A stretch of DNA of 64,000 nt from the NCBI RefSeq assembly GCF_000204055.1, contig NW_006768804.1, positions 637,611-701,610 on the forward strand, read 5' to 3'. The stretch comes from Melampsora larici-populina 98AG31. Lineage: Eukaryota; Basidiomycota; Pucciniomycetes; Pucciniales; Melampsoraceae. Below are positions 35,437 to 47,958 of this stretch, piece after piece. Both the position numbers and the translations under genes were made by a program. The notes beneath the pieces are model-generated. The model was not told the DNA's origin, made no database searches, and saw only the letters and a list, made by a program, of their open reading frames with translations. How positions within the stretch are numbered: the stretch's first letter is position 1; each line of letters begins with the position of its first letter.

Positions 35437-38400
35437 TTAAGCTCTTCCCTCAGTCTCAACCTCAGCTGCAAAAAACCAATCAGCAAAACCATTAGAGGTA
35501 TTCATGAAAGACAATTCATGATCCATTGATGTATTCATAAATTTCAGTACTTACGTTCTTTTTGGATTTTTCCAGAAATTCGATTCTTCAATTCTCTTGC
35601 CCTTTTTCCAATTCCTTCTTTCATCCAAACAGTCGTTCTAACAGGTCCAAATTGCATTTTACCTCGATGTCTTGAGTTCAATGCTTTGGTATGTGCTTCT
35701 TCGATCGCTTTTTCTTCTTTATCTTTTTTTCCGATCAAACTTGAAATCTTATGACTAATTCCACCTTCATTTTCTTCTTCACTATCACTATCACTACTGC
35801 TACTATCATTAGATTTTCTATGGTCCGTTTGCTTATGTTCTAATGCATGTGCATTTCGGGTAGATTTTTCTGCTTGTCCTTCGGTGTTATCATAAGCTTC
35901 AAATGTGTGACGTGCAACTGCACTTTGAGAATACCTTTAGACAGAGATGGGTAGGAAATATGAGTATGATTGGTAACTTTCAACACTCTGTAAGATTAGG
36001 AATGAAGACTAGCAGCGCACTTTTCATGATCCGGATCTAGACCAGGGTCAAGTCTTGCTTTGAATGTCAAGTAGCCACAAATCTCGTATTCATGCGTAGC
36101 CTTCGTTTCTGCTTCCGATGCGTCAGAATCCAAACATCAATGAAACAGTTGAGAAATGCCGCTGATAGCAAGACTTACGGTCGCCAATCACATTCTGTCT
36201 AAGTTTTTTCAATTTCTTTCCTGACAAGATTGGCAGTTTGATCTCTGTCTCTACATCATCTTCTAAAGTATAAAGCCACAAGACCGCGAGATGAAGTTTT
36301 TCAGTTGGTAATAAGGCGGCTAGCGTACTAACCACCCCACTCCTACCAATCTCAAACGATACGCGTGATTTGTAGCGATCGTAAATCGGGATTCGAATCA
36401 AGGTCTGATCATAATCTTGGTATCCGCTTTTGTTACTCCATCTGACAGATCCAGGCGCCTGATCTATGTGGCCATTGCCTGTCGAATTGGAATCGTTTGA
36501 AGGAGGCACAATTTGTAATTTATACGTGTCTTCTGAAGTTTTGAGTCTTAATTTTTTCTTCTTTCGGAACTCTGCAGCCAACTCATCTGAGACTTGCGCA
36601 ACTATTTCGGAGGTGATCTCAAGTGTCGAGGTGTCCCAGCCACGTAAATTTTTGGGAAGATCCAATTGCACAGGTTGAAAGAGGACAGAGATTTGCGCGC
36701 GACCGAAACCGACGCCTTCTTGTAAAGAGAACAACTGGCTGACTTGAGAAGAGCCAGATTTGTCGAATAAATCTTCAAGGTCAATATTGATGACACCCAA
36801 TAATGGATCTTTCTCCCGCAAGCGTGAATCTCTGACAGCGATCCGAACCACAGTCTCAGTCCAGTCTCGAATGAAATATTCAGTACCGGCCTCGAAGAAA
36901 GGCATGGTCGTATATTGCTTGACACGCGTCTTATAGATCATCAGATCATTGACAATGATTTCACAGTACCCACTTGGAAGATTATCGTCATGTTCACTCG
37001 CGTCCGCGGTATCTTGACCTGCATTGCCTTCGCGATCACTTCCACTAGCTCCTTTCAAGTTGGCACGTTCGAGATTATTGATATGATGAATAATAATCGA
37101 CAAGATTCCCGACTTCCACCTCTGTGGCGGCGGGGTATTGGTAGTGGAAACATGCATATGTTTCGCAGGTGTTTTAGGACCAGCTGGCTCGCCACGCGGT
37201 ACGGGGTCATGAGCTGAGTCAGAAATCACATTCTTCTGTAATCCAGCCTCCAACGTAGCTTTCGAATAGTATCCGACCGACCACGTCAACGAGCCTGGCA
37301 TGCCATCGGCGTCTTGAAACCCCCTAAGTTTGTCTGTTCTACGCTCTGATTTATTAGGGTTTTTCATAATCTCAGCTACAGGAAGTTGGACGCGTCCGAC
37401 TAAGTCATCGGCAGATCTTTCGTCTGGATAGATATTCAGATACGAGGCAAAGAGATCGATATCTTGTCAGATGTTCATCTAACCAATACTCGAACAAGGT
37501 GCAACAAAAACTCACCAGAGTCCCACAACATGACACTAACATCCTCGTTAGCTCGTAACTCATCTTCTGAAACCAATAAGAACGCAGTCTCTTCGAATAC
37601 AGGGTTCAGTTCTTCAGTGATGATTCTTGTCGAATACAACGGTTTCCCAAATTTAGCATAAGCTAAGACTATATATGGATCGGACAATCCATTCGAGTCT
37701 TGTGCAGACAGATCCGAGGCGTGATGGATAGTGATGACAATAACCCCCAGGTTGTGTGTGACTTCTTTAACTCCTGACCCAGACAACATCTCTTGGACGT
37801 TTATCGTCATCGATTTAGGGGCAACATATTCAGCGCACTACATTGCGAACAAGGTATGATGAATTTAAAGCTGGTTCAACGGGCACGAGACACGAGAAAT
37901 CAGGGAGTTCAGCTCACAGCGGCCGCAATCGAGCTTTGGACAAATCCTGAGATGATTGGTAAGTCCAATATGTTGGGAATCGCTCTGACCATGGGTTTGG
38001 CGGACACTTCGATTTTGGGAACCCCCATCATGGTAAAGGTCAGCTGTATATAAACGAGTGGAGATTAGTATACAGTTAAGGCGAGGTTTCAATATGTTCT
38101 TTTGTGAGGAGATAATGATACAAAGTCTTACATTGCGTATATAAGGAGTGTCAGGTATCATTTGGAGTCTTAGCCGTGCTGTACCCGCTAGTCCATCAAC
38201 TTGAATCCCTGAAAAAGATAGAAAGATGTGCCCGCGGAATACGGAATAAGAGACAACTCTGTCGTTGAATCAGATATGAATTTTTGGAGTGAAGTAGACT
38301 CACAAACTGGGATCGGAATGTGGAGCCAATCGTACAATCCAATGAAAAACTCTATCATCAGACTAAACAAAAATCCTATCAGTTTTGGTCAAATCTTTTC

Positions 38401-40054
38401 AAAGGGCCAAAACCACTGCAAGACTCACTGAATGTTGTGAGATCTAAGTTTATCAGACTTTCCAGGCTTCGCTTGGTAAGCAAATGATACCTCATAATTG
38501 ATATAGTCTCCACTTTGTTCTTCTTGCTTATGGGCTTCGAGATCATTACTCTTGGGATCATCTGGATTTTCGCCCGTGATCCACTCTTCTCGTGGATATT
38601 CACGATCACCGGGCTTGTCTGGAAGTGCTCGCATAGCAAGAATTCGGAATGGCGTATCGCCTTGTCCAATATCTGAAACTTTCACCGCATCAACAAAACT
38701 TGGCAGTGATGCTTGCATGACATCTTCAATAGTATCAGCCTTTGACAATTTGTTTTGCAAACAAGATCAGTAAAATTCGATCGGTTAGGCGAGGGCTTGG
38801 GGAATAGAGTGAATGACTTACGATTGGTAAAAACATTTCAGGATTGATCAGGCCCATAAATGTAGAGATGACTGTTTGTGCGGACGAAAGGGCGAGTTCA
38901 TTCAGTCTCATCTACCACATTGGAGATGACATTCAGGAGCTTACATGCGTTTAGCCACTCTGTAGACTCTGGAGTTGGAGGAGAGTGTTGTATACCCCTT
39001 TGTCGGTGCATTTCGTAACGTACCTGATTGATTAGTCATTTCAATGTTTTGTCCAGACCACCACCAGATCGAAAATGGATCATCTCACTCACCTGCTCTA
39101 TCTCTTTTTCTAATCTGCGTGTCATGAGTCCCACTTGAGAAGAAGAAACGATCGCGACAACTGAGATTAGACTTGTCTTCCATAGCCATGACCAAAAACC
39201 GTGACCAAAGGCTGTAGCTAGCCACAGAATTCCAAGACTGATGAGAAAAATAGAAGATATCTTGGTGCTAATCTCTCCGAGTGTTGACATCACGTTCGAT
39301 CCCACTGGAGGAGGGAACGGTTGTAGGCAAATATTTCCAGGGGTGATAGGATTGGGCGCTGTGCGGTCGGCACGGTGACCCTCGGCAGACTTTTCATTCG
39401 CCGTGGCAGGATTTAGAGAGTATGTCTTTTCGGCTGGAGCGCGAATTAACGCAAAAGGGTGAATGTGACACATTTTCATACAATCCCAGTCAGCATTTTA
39501 CTCATTCGCGCAATAGGGCTAGGATACGGGGATAAAGACAAAGGTATATCACCATCTTTTGGATCAGATTTAGCATCACTGATAACCACATCACTTCCTG
39601 TGACAGGATCTTTCACAGTACGCTCGCCATGGAGTTTGAGTGCCTTGGTAGGGTTTTCTTTCGAGCGAGACATGCGCTCCATGATCTCTTCCTTTTCAGA
39701 TACCTTGACATCTGTACCCTCCTCAGTCTTATGCACAGGCTTATCATCATCATTCACACGCGTCTCGGTGGAAGTTTGATGTCGTCCTGGGGACGTCTTG
39801 ATCGGATCCATGGTATAGCTTTTGTTGACGTCCGTGGTGGTCTCTGGTACCTCGTCAGAATTAGCCCCCCTTTGCTGAGCAAGTATGTTCGCCTCGTATT
39901 TTTGAATGGTAGGAACAGGATTTCGACCAGAGTAATCTGAAGGGTTTATTCAAATTGAAAGACCAAATGAGTGATCGAACAAGAGAGATCACATTGAGGA
40001 TATCGATAGGTATAAAACTTGAAACTCACTTTCTTGAAAATGATGCTGATCCAT
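35437..40054 (-). CDS. mug190: Mug190-like SMP and C2 domain lipid-transfer protein (tricalbin/E-Syt type)
   Basis: Fourteen in-phase exons from 40054 down to 35437: 40030-40054, 39482-39936, 39093-39425, 38945-39023, 38822-38871, 38429-38739, 38304-38362, 38132-38208, 37918-38043, 37516-37837, 36179-37423, 36021-36108, 35555-35934, 35437-35465; 1192 residues, close to fission yeast Mug190. An acidic N-terminus precedes a membrane hairpin (IFLISLGILWLATAFGHGFW, about residues 215-255). An SMP domain follows (TEWLNAFISTFMGLINPEMF; DVMQASLPSFVDAVKVSDIG). The first C2 domain (about 525-640) contains AQDSNGLSDPYIVLAY; a second C2-like region starts near WKSGILSIIIHHINNLERAN. Such proteins tether ER to plasma membrane and move lipids. 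The exon-3 acceptor (AAAAG) and the GTGCGC donor of exon 12 are atypical but keep frame. Confidence 0.9.
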
Positions 40055-40540
40055 GCCTGTCGTTGAGATAGATCTTGCAATGAGTTATTCTGTGAATGAT
40101 GAGTGATGGCAATCACCAAAATGAGAAAGTGATTGATCAGGCTGATAAGGTTTGTATGTTGCTATCTATCTGATCCGGACACATGCAAGATACATTCAAA
40201 CTCAATCTGGCTAAAGGATTGAGATTACCTTACCAGGATTGAAGTTGAAGTTGAAAATGGAAATTGGGAAACAAATTCGATTTGTTAAAAAAATAAAATT
40301 TAAAAGTCTTTGTTGGTCAAATGACGTCACTCTTACACACTGACCAGTAAAGGACCAGTATCAAATCTAGATCAAGGCCCCGTTTGGTCGCGATTTTTTA
40401 CTGTGGTATTCGGACCATCGCAGTAAAATAATCGCAAATTGATTTTGGGTGTTTGGTAGCCCAAAATGAGAGATTATTGTACCACATTATTTGGACAATA
40501 ATAGGGGTCCTCAGGTTTAGAAAATTCAAACAAGGTCCAA

Positions 40541-40924
40541 CACTGCCTGCATATTTGGCTGGGAGACAAATGTCCAAGGAGTCCTCGGATGGCGCCAAGG
40601 GATAATTGCGAGGCAAATTCTGGCCCGGGCCATTTAGGGGATACAAAGTAGAAAGCCGGGCATGTGCCCGCAAGTCCAGATCCCAATTTTACAGCCAAAA
40701 TTTGGGAAGTGGACTTCCGGGCACATGCCCGGCTAAGTCCAGATCCCGATTTTACAGCCAAAATTTGGGATCTGGACTTGTGGTCACATGCCCGGGCACG
40801 TGCCCGGCTTTCTACTTTGTATCCCCCAATTGCCTCGAATTGGATCCTCAGATGGTGCTTCACTCGGAGTCAAAATCCGAGGACTTGTCAAATTTTCGCC
40901 TCCGAGCCAAATATGCTGGCTGTG
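40541..40924. repeat. CACTG-ended MITE (CACTA-like) interrupted by another MITE
   Basis: Left end CACTGCCTGCATATTTGGCT and the inverse of the right end CACAGCCAGCATATTTGGCT. Flanked by an exact CAA on both sides (40538-40540, 40925-40927). A CACT(A/G) end with a 3-bp duplication is typical of CACTA/CMC elements. The middle (40637-40827) is a second, nested MITE. The related family member at 53159-53364 also has a 3-bp duplication. Confidence 0.75.
40637..40827. repeat. nested palindromic MITE with CCGGGCACATGCCCGG blocks
   Basis: About 191 bp with ends GGGGATACAAAGTAGAAAGC and the inverse. It contains several CGGGCA.GTGCCCG palindromes and two tandem units of the type 'agtccagatcccnattttacagccaaaatttggga'. 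Open frames on both strands across it are caused by the symmetry. No clear target duplication is visible. Confidence 0.7.
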
Positions 40925-41421
40925 CAAGTGTCAATCAAACAGCTATCTGAGCAAGGATGCCTGTTTGATATCTGAGCAAGGAGGCAAGTGAGTTGTGTTT
41001 GTTTTGTGCATGGAACACTTCCTCAGACATTGACGTGAGAACAAAAAGCTTGTGTTGGGGGACCAAGCAGGACTTAAGTATGGGTTTAGACAAGCTGATT
41101 TCCTCCTCTGCATTTGTGAGACAAAACAACAACAACAACAAGTTATCTGGTTTAACAGTGCACAAATTTCTTTTTCATACTCACTTTCAACACACCAACA
41201 CACCCACAACAACACTCTTTCACCTACTCACTGCTTCAGACAGTGTCCTGCCTCGAGTGCCAGAACATTATTGGATAACTCAAGACCTTATTGCGCTAGG
41301 ATTGTATGCGGCTCTTGATTCCAACAATGATTTTGTTTACCTTTCACAAACCAGGGCTTCCCACCGGTCCATGGGCAATCTGATGTTCCCTAAGAGCACA
41401 TGCATGGCTTGATGGTTTGAT

Positions 41422-42714
41422 ATGGAGTTGAGAAATGAAGCCACAATTCTTGACGCATTGAAGGCAATCATGAGCCTCCAATACATCAACGCTTGCTGGA
41501 AAGAACCTTTTGTAACCCCGTTTGAACTCAATGACATGCTACAATCCTGCCAAACCAAGTTCCAACAGGCCATACAAACAAGTCATGAAGGTTTCCAGGC
41601 ACTTCTACACCTGATAGGTGATCATCCAATTTTTCGCTCTACAAGTCACAATGCTCCCCCACGTGTGGATCAACAGCTTGCTGTAACACTCGAGTGTTTG
41701 GGATCAAATGGCAATGGATCCTCAATAGCTTGATTTGCACGCGACTACAAGATGGGCAAAGGAACAGTAGTCAGCTTTACCCGTCAATTAATCAAGGCTA
41801 TAATTGATTGAGGAAGTAACTACCTTGTCTGGCCAGGCCCAGAGCGGTGAGAAGTGATTTCAGCTGTCATATCTAAAGAAGGTCATGTAACAACCTGATT
41901 CAATATATGGTTCTTCAATATGTCATCTTGATACTGCTGTGCTCTGTTTACAGGTTTTCCTGGCTGTGTGGGTTTTGTTGATGGGACAACATTTCCAATT
42001 TATCACTGACCTGGAAAAGATGGTGAGATTTTTTGATTGGAAGAAACAATATTCAATCAATGCTCAGATTATTTGCAATTGCGACAGACGTATAATCAGT
42101 GTTTACGCGGGCTGGCATGGGTCATGTAGTGATGTCACAGTGTTGAGTAAAATGGATGTGGCAAAAAATCCAGCTAAATATTTCTCACTAGGTCAGCATG
42201 GTCCTTAGCTGTAGCCTCAATTTGATTCTGACTGACCATGAGTTGTTTCTTCTTGTGTGGTAGGCAAGTATCTAATAGCTGATTCTGTGTACATATGCGA
42301 GGAGACTGTGGTACCCAGCTTCAAAGGACAGGCAGTGTTACAAGATGTCAATCAAGATTTCAACTATTGTGTGGCCAAGGTGCGAGTCCAAAATCAACAA
42401 TTCATTGGAGTTCTCAAGACACAATGGATGTCTCTACAATGCCTGCGGTTGTGCCTGAATGAAGCTGCTCATATGTGCAGGTATCTTGATTGGATACAAG
42501 TCCGTGTCATATTGCATAATATGCTGGCTCTCTTAGGTAATGCATGGGAAGAAATACAGGAGGAAATTGAGGAAAACTTTGTGATTCCTAGAATAGCAGC
42601 CCGGAGTGTACTTGCACCAGGTGCAATGGGTTCCAAGAAACAAGAGACTGCCCAAGATCATGCAGTTCCTTTCAACTACATGACAGGATTCCTTCCAATG
42701 AAGGTCTAGTAAGT
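41422..42714 (+). pseudogene. dead HARBI1-like (PIF/Harbinger) transposase
   Basis: In order across shifting frames: FELNDMLQSCQTKFQQAI with LIGDHPIFRST and QLAVTLECLGSNGNGSSI (N-terminal part); an in-frame stop; YKMGKGTVVSFTRQLIKAI; stops; CVGFVDGTTFPI (first catalytic Asp), then after a frameshift YSINAQIICNCDRRIISVY and HGSCSDVTVLSKM; an apparent intron; then YLIADSVY (second Asp) and CVAKVRVQNQQFIGVLKTQW. Where family members read RVEN, this copy reads RVQN, so the catalytic Glu also seems lost. Stops, frameshifts and the lost acid mark it as inactive. It lies near the left end of the proposed 12.2-kb element. Confidence 0.8.
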
Positions 42715-43004
42715 CTTTCCTAGTTTTGTATATGATATCTGTTTTATTCAGAAATCTTTTTTGTTTTCAGATGTTGTTTTTATAGTTGTCATTACTCATT
42801 CATTCATAAGTTCAATTGATATCACAACATTTTTCACAGATTTTGTCATAGTTACTCATTACTCATTACTCATTAATTTGTCAATTCTATCAACATCTCA
42901 ATATGTTTCAGACATCTCTATGAAAACTCTGCTTGTTTCGGAGTGTTATCCTTGTTATTCTCTGCAAGTTGTACTCCAAAGTGTCAATATTATTCTTGAT
43001 TAAA

Positions 43005-43290
43005 CAACAATGAAAGAATGATGTTATGGATAGATCCAACCAAGAAAAGACAAAGGATGAGAGTGAATCATGAAACAATGAAAGAACAATAGACATGCTT
43101 CAAAAAATGATGTTATGAACAGATCAAATAACAACCAAGAAAAAAAAGAATAAGAGTGAATCCTACAACAATAAAAGAACAATAGACAGGCTTCAAATGA
43201 CTAGATCAAATCCTACAACAATGAAAGAAAGATGTTATGAATAGGTCAAATAAAAACCAGGAAAAAACAAAGGATGAGAGTGAATCAAGC
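43005..43290. repeat. degenerate tandem repeat, about 100-bp unit, three copies
   Basis: Blocks built from 'acaatgaaagaac', 'gatgttatgaatagatcaaat', 'aaccaagaaaaaa' and 'ggatgagagtgaatc' recur in the same order about three times. A-rich, no coding. Confidence 0.6.
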
Positions 43291-43455
43291 GGAAAACAAT
43301 ACACAATCAAGGTCTTGAATTACTCAACAGTCATATTTCTTATTGCAAGCCTTGTCAACAAGCCATGACCATCTGATGTCATCAGCAAGGTTCAAAAATG
43401 TCCAACTGGCCTCCTCATGAGACTGTAACACATGCCGTTCTCTGATATGAAAAAC

Positions 43456-44207
43456 TCAAGACCTGATTCTATAATCTCCTTCTCTCTCAAACAGTTCAGA
43501 ACCACAATGAGTAAAAGAAAAGTTGCCCAACCCACAGAATGACTTGGGGTTGTTGATGCAAATTTTCTTGTGAGTCTTTTGTGGCTGTGGCTTGGTTCTC
43601 TTGTGTGTTAATTGTTTGCCTCCACACAACTTGGATACATTGGACATCGGGGACACAGAAGGTTCATCCCAGTAGTCTCTGTCACTGTATCCCTCTACAT
43701 ACCCAAACCACATTCAATTTCAAGGCTAAACGTAGGTGGTACAAATGAACTCACCACAGTTGCTATATCCCTTGCTGCATCCATCTACATACATACACCA
43801 AATTTAATCAATTTAGAGAAAGGAACAAAAAGTGCATTGAACACAAGAAGAAACTGACCTAGGACCTCACTGAGCATCTCTTGCTGGCTTATAAGTGTTG
43901 TGTAATGCTCAATTGCTTCTGGGATGTTGCATTTTGGTTTGAGGAGTTTGGAATGAAAAGCAGTTGCTGTGCAACCTGGTGGATTTGGTAAATCAAGAGC
44001 CTTCATTGTCTGAATCATGGGAAAGCAGTGGCCACAAACCATAAGCGCTTCAGGATGAAACTGACCAATTAGGCAGAGAACAATGTAAATGAGTAAGTAA
44101 ATGAAGGTGAGGAAGATCTCCAGCACACAGTCAGTGACTGAACTGACTTTGATATGCTCTTGCCATACTGCCTCTTGTGCCAATACAAGGCCTAGCTCTT
44201 CATACAA
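43456..44207 (-). pseudogene. transposon-associated remnant, minus strand
   Basis: Two minus-strand frames (44207 to about 43857, then 43790 to 43456) carry QFHPEALMVCGHCFPMIQTM and, after a possible intron, GKQLTHKRTKPQPQKTHKK. An HPEA...G..FP stretch resembles the part of Myb/SANT-like Harbinger partner proteins just after the DNA-binding helices. The DNA-binding part itself is not seen. Weak assignment. Confidence 0.3.
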
Positions 44208-44440
44208 TGTAAAAACTTGATCTCAAAACTGTTGGAGGATGTCATAATGGAATTCAAGCTGCAATCAAGCAAAGTGAAATTCAGGATATATTACATCAAT
44301 CGTGCATCAACTGTGACCTCTTACACAATTAAAATGATGTTTCAATAAGGACTGGGCGGATCCACCGGGTTATTTGGTGTTAAACATGTTGGTTACCTTG
44401 GTCCAGCTGGAGCAAGTCAACTTGTTTGATATCTCAAGTT

Positions 44441-44775
44441 TCAGCCTGGGCCCCAAAACCAACGCCCTAAGGGTTCCCTGAGCCCCAAGCCCTCAGGGTG
44501 CGGGTTTGGTCAGGCTTTTTGGGACCCCAATACATTGGGGTGCCCATAGGGTTTGGGGGTGGGAGCTGCATATAGTCCTCCAACCCCCAATGTTATCTGC
44601 AGGGATCCCCGGCTACCCACAGGTTTCAGGCCTTGGGGATAGGGGTTGGGAGGCTTCTGAGAGCCTGGTGCTGATTGGGTCAGGGTAGGGTTTGGGCGCG
44701 GGGGGGCTCATTGGAAATCAGTTCGGGGTGCGGGTAGGCCATTACCCACATTTTTTGGGTCGGGGCTCAGGCTGA
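44441..44775. repeat. hAT-like MITE, copy 2 (335 bp)
   Basis: Same family and orientation as 4459-4789. Left end TCAGCCTGGGCCCC, right end the inverse of TCAGCCTGAGCCCC. Exact 8-bp duplication CTCAAGTT on both sides (44433-44440, 44776-44783). G/C-rich body; the short frame inside is not a gene. Confidence 0.85.
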
Positions 44776-45423
44776 CTCAAGTTCGGTTGAGATGATATCC
44801 ACAAGATATTGGCTGCAAGCCTCATATTTAGCATTAGGAGACATATCTATTGTAGAGATTGGCCGGTGGCTGGCTATGATCTCAGGTGAAAGAGATGGAT
44901 AGAGATAGATTAGGACTTAGATGAAGTTGAATACAGGCTCTGATGAAGCATAAAACAGTTGGTGTAAGTAAAGACTGAAAAGATGTGGATTGAGTATGAA
45001 TAATAAATAGCAAAGCAAAAAGAGGCCCACTTATATATTCACCCATTGACCAGTGATTGAATTGATTGAAGTGAACACAAGAACAGTACAAAAGGAAGGT
45101 GATTGGGGATTAACCAAGGATCAAAGTAAGTGAAAATGTCAAATAAAATGTACTGAAGTGAAAACAAGTATTATATACAAAAAAATATAAAAACCAAAAA
45201 TTGGACTGAGTGAAGTGAAAATGAGATGAAAGACAATCAAGAGAACTACTTTCAAATTTAGAGACCCAATCTGTTAAAGGGTTACATAGTAAGATTGAAT
45301 GTTCAAAGATTGAAGTCAAAACAAGAAATCAAAGGGAGTTAAGTGAGAATGAGATGATGATGATGATGATGGAGGAAAGATATGTACAGAAGCCAATACT
45401 TATATCCATAATTATAGCGACCA

Positions 45424-46000
45424 CTACTTTGGCTGGGTTGGCTGGGTTAGCTGGGTTGGCTGAGCCAAACCACTCATCTCCAGAAGTAACTTCACATCAG
45501 CCACTGATTTTCCTTCCTTTAACCACATATTCATCTGAGCAAGGCGCTTGTCTTGAGTTCTTTCCAGACTTTCAAGTTGAAACTTTTCTTTTTGCCAAGC
45601 AAGTTCTGAAGTCATCTGCAACTTGTCTTGCTTTTTTATTCTGTTCTTGCTCCAGCTTATGCCAATCAAGTTTGAGTGCACGTTCAAAGTTGTTGTCCTC
45701 AATCTTCAATCTTTTCTCCTCATTGTCCATCCTACACGTTTCTAAATCTGCCTCACACTTGTTTGCTTTTTCAAACTGGGCTTATTTTGCTTCAGTGATT
45801 GTGATGAATGCATGCACCCAGGGATTTTTGGTTTCTAATTTTGATGGTAATTTCAATGGCAGTGCCGGTGCTGTAACTAAAGCTGTAATGGGAGGTAGCG
45901 GATTTGAAAAATCTTTAACCTTATCGTGATCTTTTGACTTTGGCTGGCGCTTTGTTGCAGGACGAGGTCAAAATTTGGCAGGTTGATCCAGAGCTTCAGG
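45424..46000 (-). pseudogene. NAM-associated/Myb-like transposon partner protein, broken
   Basis: On the minus strand one frame gives EKRLKIEDNNFERALKLDWH, and after a frameshift another gives ESLERTQDKRLAQMNMWLKE and GKSVADVKLLLEMSG. This long charged helix ending in 'M..WL.EGKS..DVK.LLE' resembles the C-terminal region of the second protein of fungal Harbinger-like elements. Stops and the frameshift show decay. The tandem 'ggctgggtt' repeat at about 45430-45460 encodes the Pro/Thr/Gln tail. Confidence 0.45.
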
Positions 46001-47279
46001 AATAGATTGATACTGCTGTTGATGTTGATCAGAAGAAGCCGTTTCAGCGATGTGGTGATCTATTTATGATATCAAGCAAGAAAATTAATCATCATTACTT
46101 TACCAAGTTATTAGAAAACTTCAGTATAGCAGAAAATTCAAAATTCAGGTTTTCAGAATCAATTGAAGCTCTTAGAGGCTTATGTATACTTATTAGCTCA
46201 ACATTATGTCATCTCATTTCAAAATTATTCTTAAGATCAACATAGTTTACTTACAAAGTTATTACAAAAAGACAGAAAAAGAAAAGATAAGAAAAATTTG
46301 AAAATATAGGTGTAAAAGTTGGAAAATGGTTTTTAGGTTATTTATAATTAAGTTATGGGTTTTATAAGGTTAGAATATGAAAGGGCAACACTTTATGATA
46401 CAGTAACAATTTTAATCTTCAATGTTGATAAGGAAAAACAGAAGTTATTAGCAGAAAGGTACTTTTTCGAAGTTGGTAAACAAGGGTTATGCGTGTAGTT
46501 TACATATGTAATGGTGGTAGTAGTGGAAATTAAGGTTGCCAAGAGGATTTTCCGGGATTTTTAAGGTCATAGAAGATGATGTCATCTTACATGAGCAAGA
46601 AAAAGAGAGTAGTAGCTGTGAAAAGTGAAGAAAATGGGTGAATTTTGTGGAAAATGAAGGTTTGCAGCTAATTACATGTGTCAAATGACGTCAGATTAAG
46701 CTGGTAGATAGCTCATTCAACGCAGAAGAGTGTATTACATAATGTACAAACTTTAAATCATTAGTAACGGAGGTTTATGTTAAAAGTTATAAGGCAAATA
46801 AGAAATTGGTGTGAATCTCGAATTTACAGTCACAAGTCAACATGTAACACCAAAAACCTTAACTTCACAACTCAATATCTTACTCATCACTCATCAGAAA
46901 TAGGTCATATGGGTGTCATAAATGATCAGTATCACGAGGGCTACAAGATGCACTATAGTAGATCAAAATTGGACCACTTCTGAAAAAATTTGTAATCTCA
47001 AAAATTGGTTTGCAGCTAGTTTACAAGGAAAAAATCACCTGTATTCAACTTAAGAAGTGCTGTACATTAAATCATTGCGTCATTGATCACTTTTGGCTGT
47101 GAAAATTACATCATACATTAGTAACAAGATCATTACATTGCGTCATTACATGGTTTTTAGGGTTATTTAGGCGGATTTGACTGGTTTTTGAGGCTGTTGA
47201 CTGTTGTAGAGGTTTTTACAGGTGGATATAAATACTCTTTGATGATTTGGGGATTGTTGTTCCCTTTTCGGCATCTTAT

Positions 47280-47958
47280 GTTGTGGTAAAAAGACTGTGA
47301 TCTCTTTCAAGACCTTCACGGTGTGTAGCAGTACGTACATGTGATGACTCAAGATGTGCGTGGATTGATGTTCAAGGATTGGTTTCAGGTGATTGATGAA
47401 TGAGGAGATGTGATATTCGAATCAGGAATGGTGTGTGGAATGTAGATGGAATGTTGGGTTTCAATTTTTCCTCTTTGAGAATAGTTATACGCCTCTGTGC
47501 GATTCATTTGTTTCGAGCCCCTTGTCAGAGTTTTTCTTGTTTTTGTACCTTGATTCAGCTTACTCTTGTACCCAACCTCTCTCGAGCTCTCACTTCCTTC
47601 CTCACCGTTAGGAATTGATTGCTCAAGAGTAAGCTCTTTCACTTCTCTCAACTTCTTCACTGTTTCCTGGCTAGCGCTCACATGTGTCTCAAATAGTTCT
47701 TTTCGTTCTCTTAATCTCTGCACTTCTGCAGGTAAGGCGTTGATCTATTCCGCCCAGTGTTCATTTCCTATTTGAGTCTTATCATAGAGCTCACCTCATA
47801 CACCTGTCTGTCCAGGTAAGGCGTTGATCTATTCCGCCCAGTGTTCATTTCCTATTTGAGTCTTATCATAGAGCTCACCTCATACACCTGTCTGTCCAGG
47901 CTGTCTTCTGCTCTATTGCGTAGATTTTTCAGATCCGCATCAAGTTATTTCATCTTAT
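47280..47958. repeat. 679-bp block present only in copy 1, flanked by CATCTTAT
   Basis: CATCTTAT stands at 47272-47279 and again at 47951-47958; copy 2 has a single CATCTTAT at the matching place. This is either an insertion with an 8-bp duplication or, equally well, loss from copy 2 between short repeats. No terminal inverted repeats are visible, which favours deletion in copy 2. Minus-strand coding fragment (RERKELFETHVSASQETVKK) inside. Confidence 0.6.
47731..47898. repeat. exact 84-bp tandem duplication
   Basis: 47731-47814 and 47815-47898 are identical as read (GGTAAGGCGTTGATCTATTC ... CACCTGTCTGTCCA). 84 bp is 28 codons, so the duplication would keep a frame. Full identity suggests it is recent or an assembly artefact. 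Confidence 0.85.

Noticed and set aside
37793..38053. Plus-strand frame in the Mug190-like gene
   Set aside because: It is antisense to exons 9 and 10 of a well-supported gene.
40376..40537. Stand-alone 162-bp MITE (GGCCCCGTTTGG ... CAAACAAGGTCC)
   Set aside because: The end match is weaker than that between 40376 and 52621, and the CAA at its right side is already the duplication of the CACTG element.
40474..40991. Long open frames on both strands
   Set aside because: They are produced by the symmetry of nested palindromic MITEs, and the translations are the same repeats read twice.
45354..45929. 191-residue plus-strand frame
   Set aside because: The minus strand of the same DNA carries the NAM-like helical remnant, so the plus frame is its shadow.
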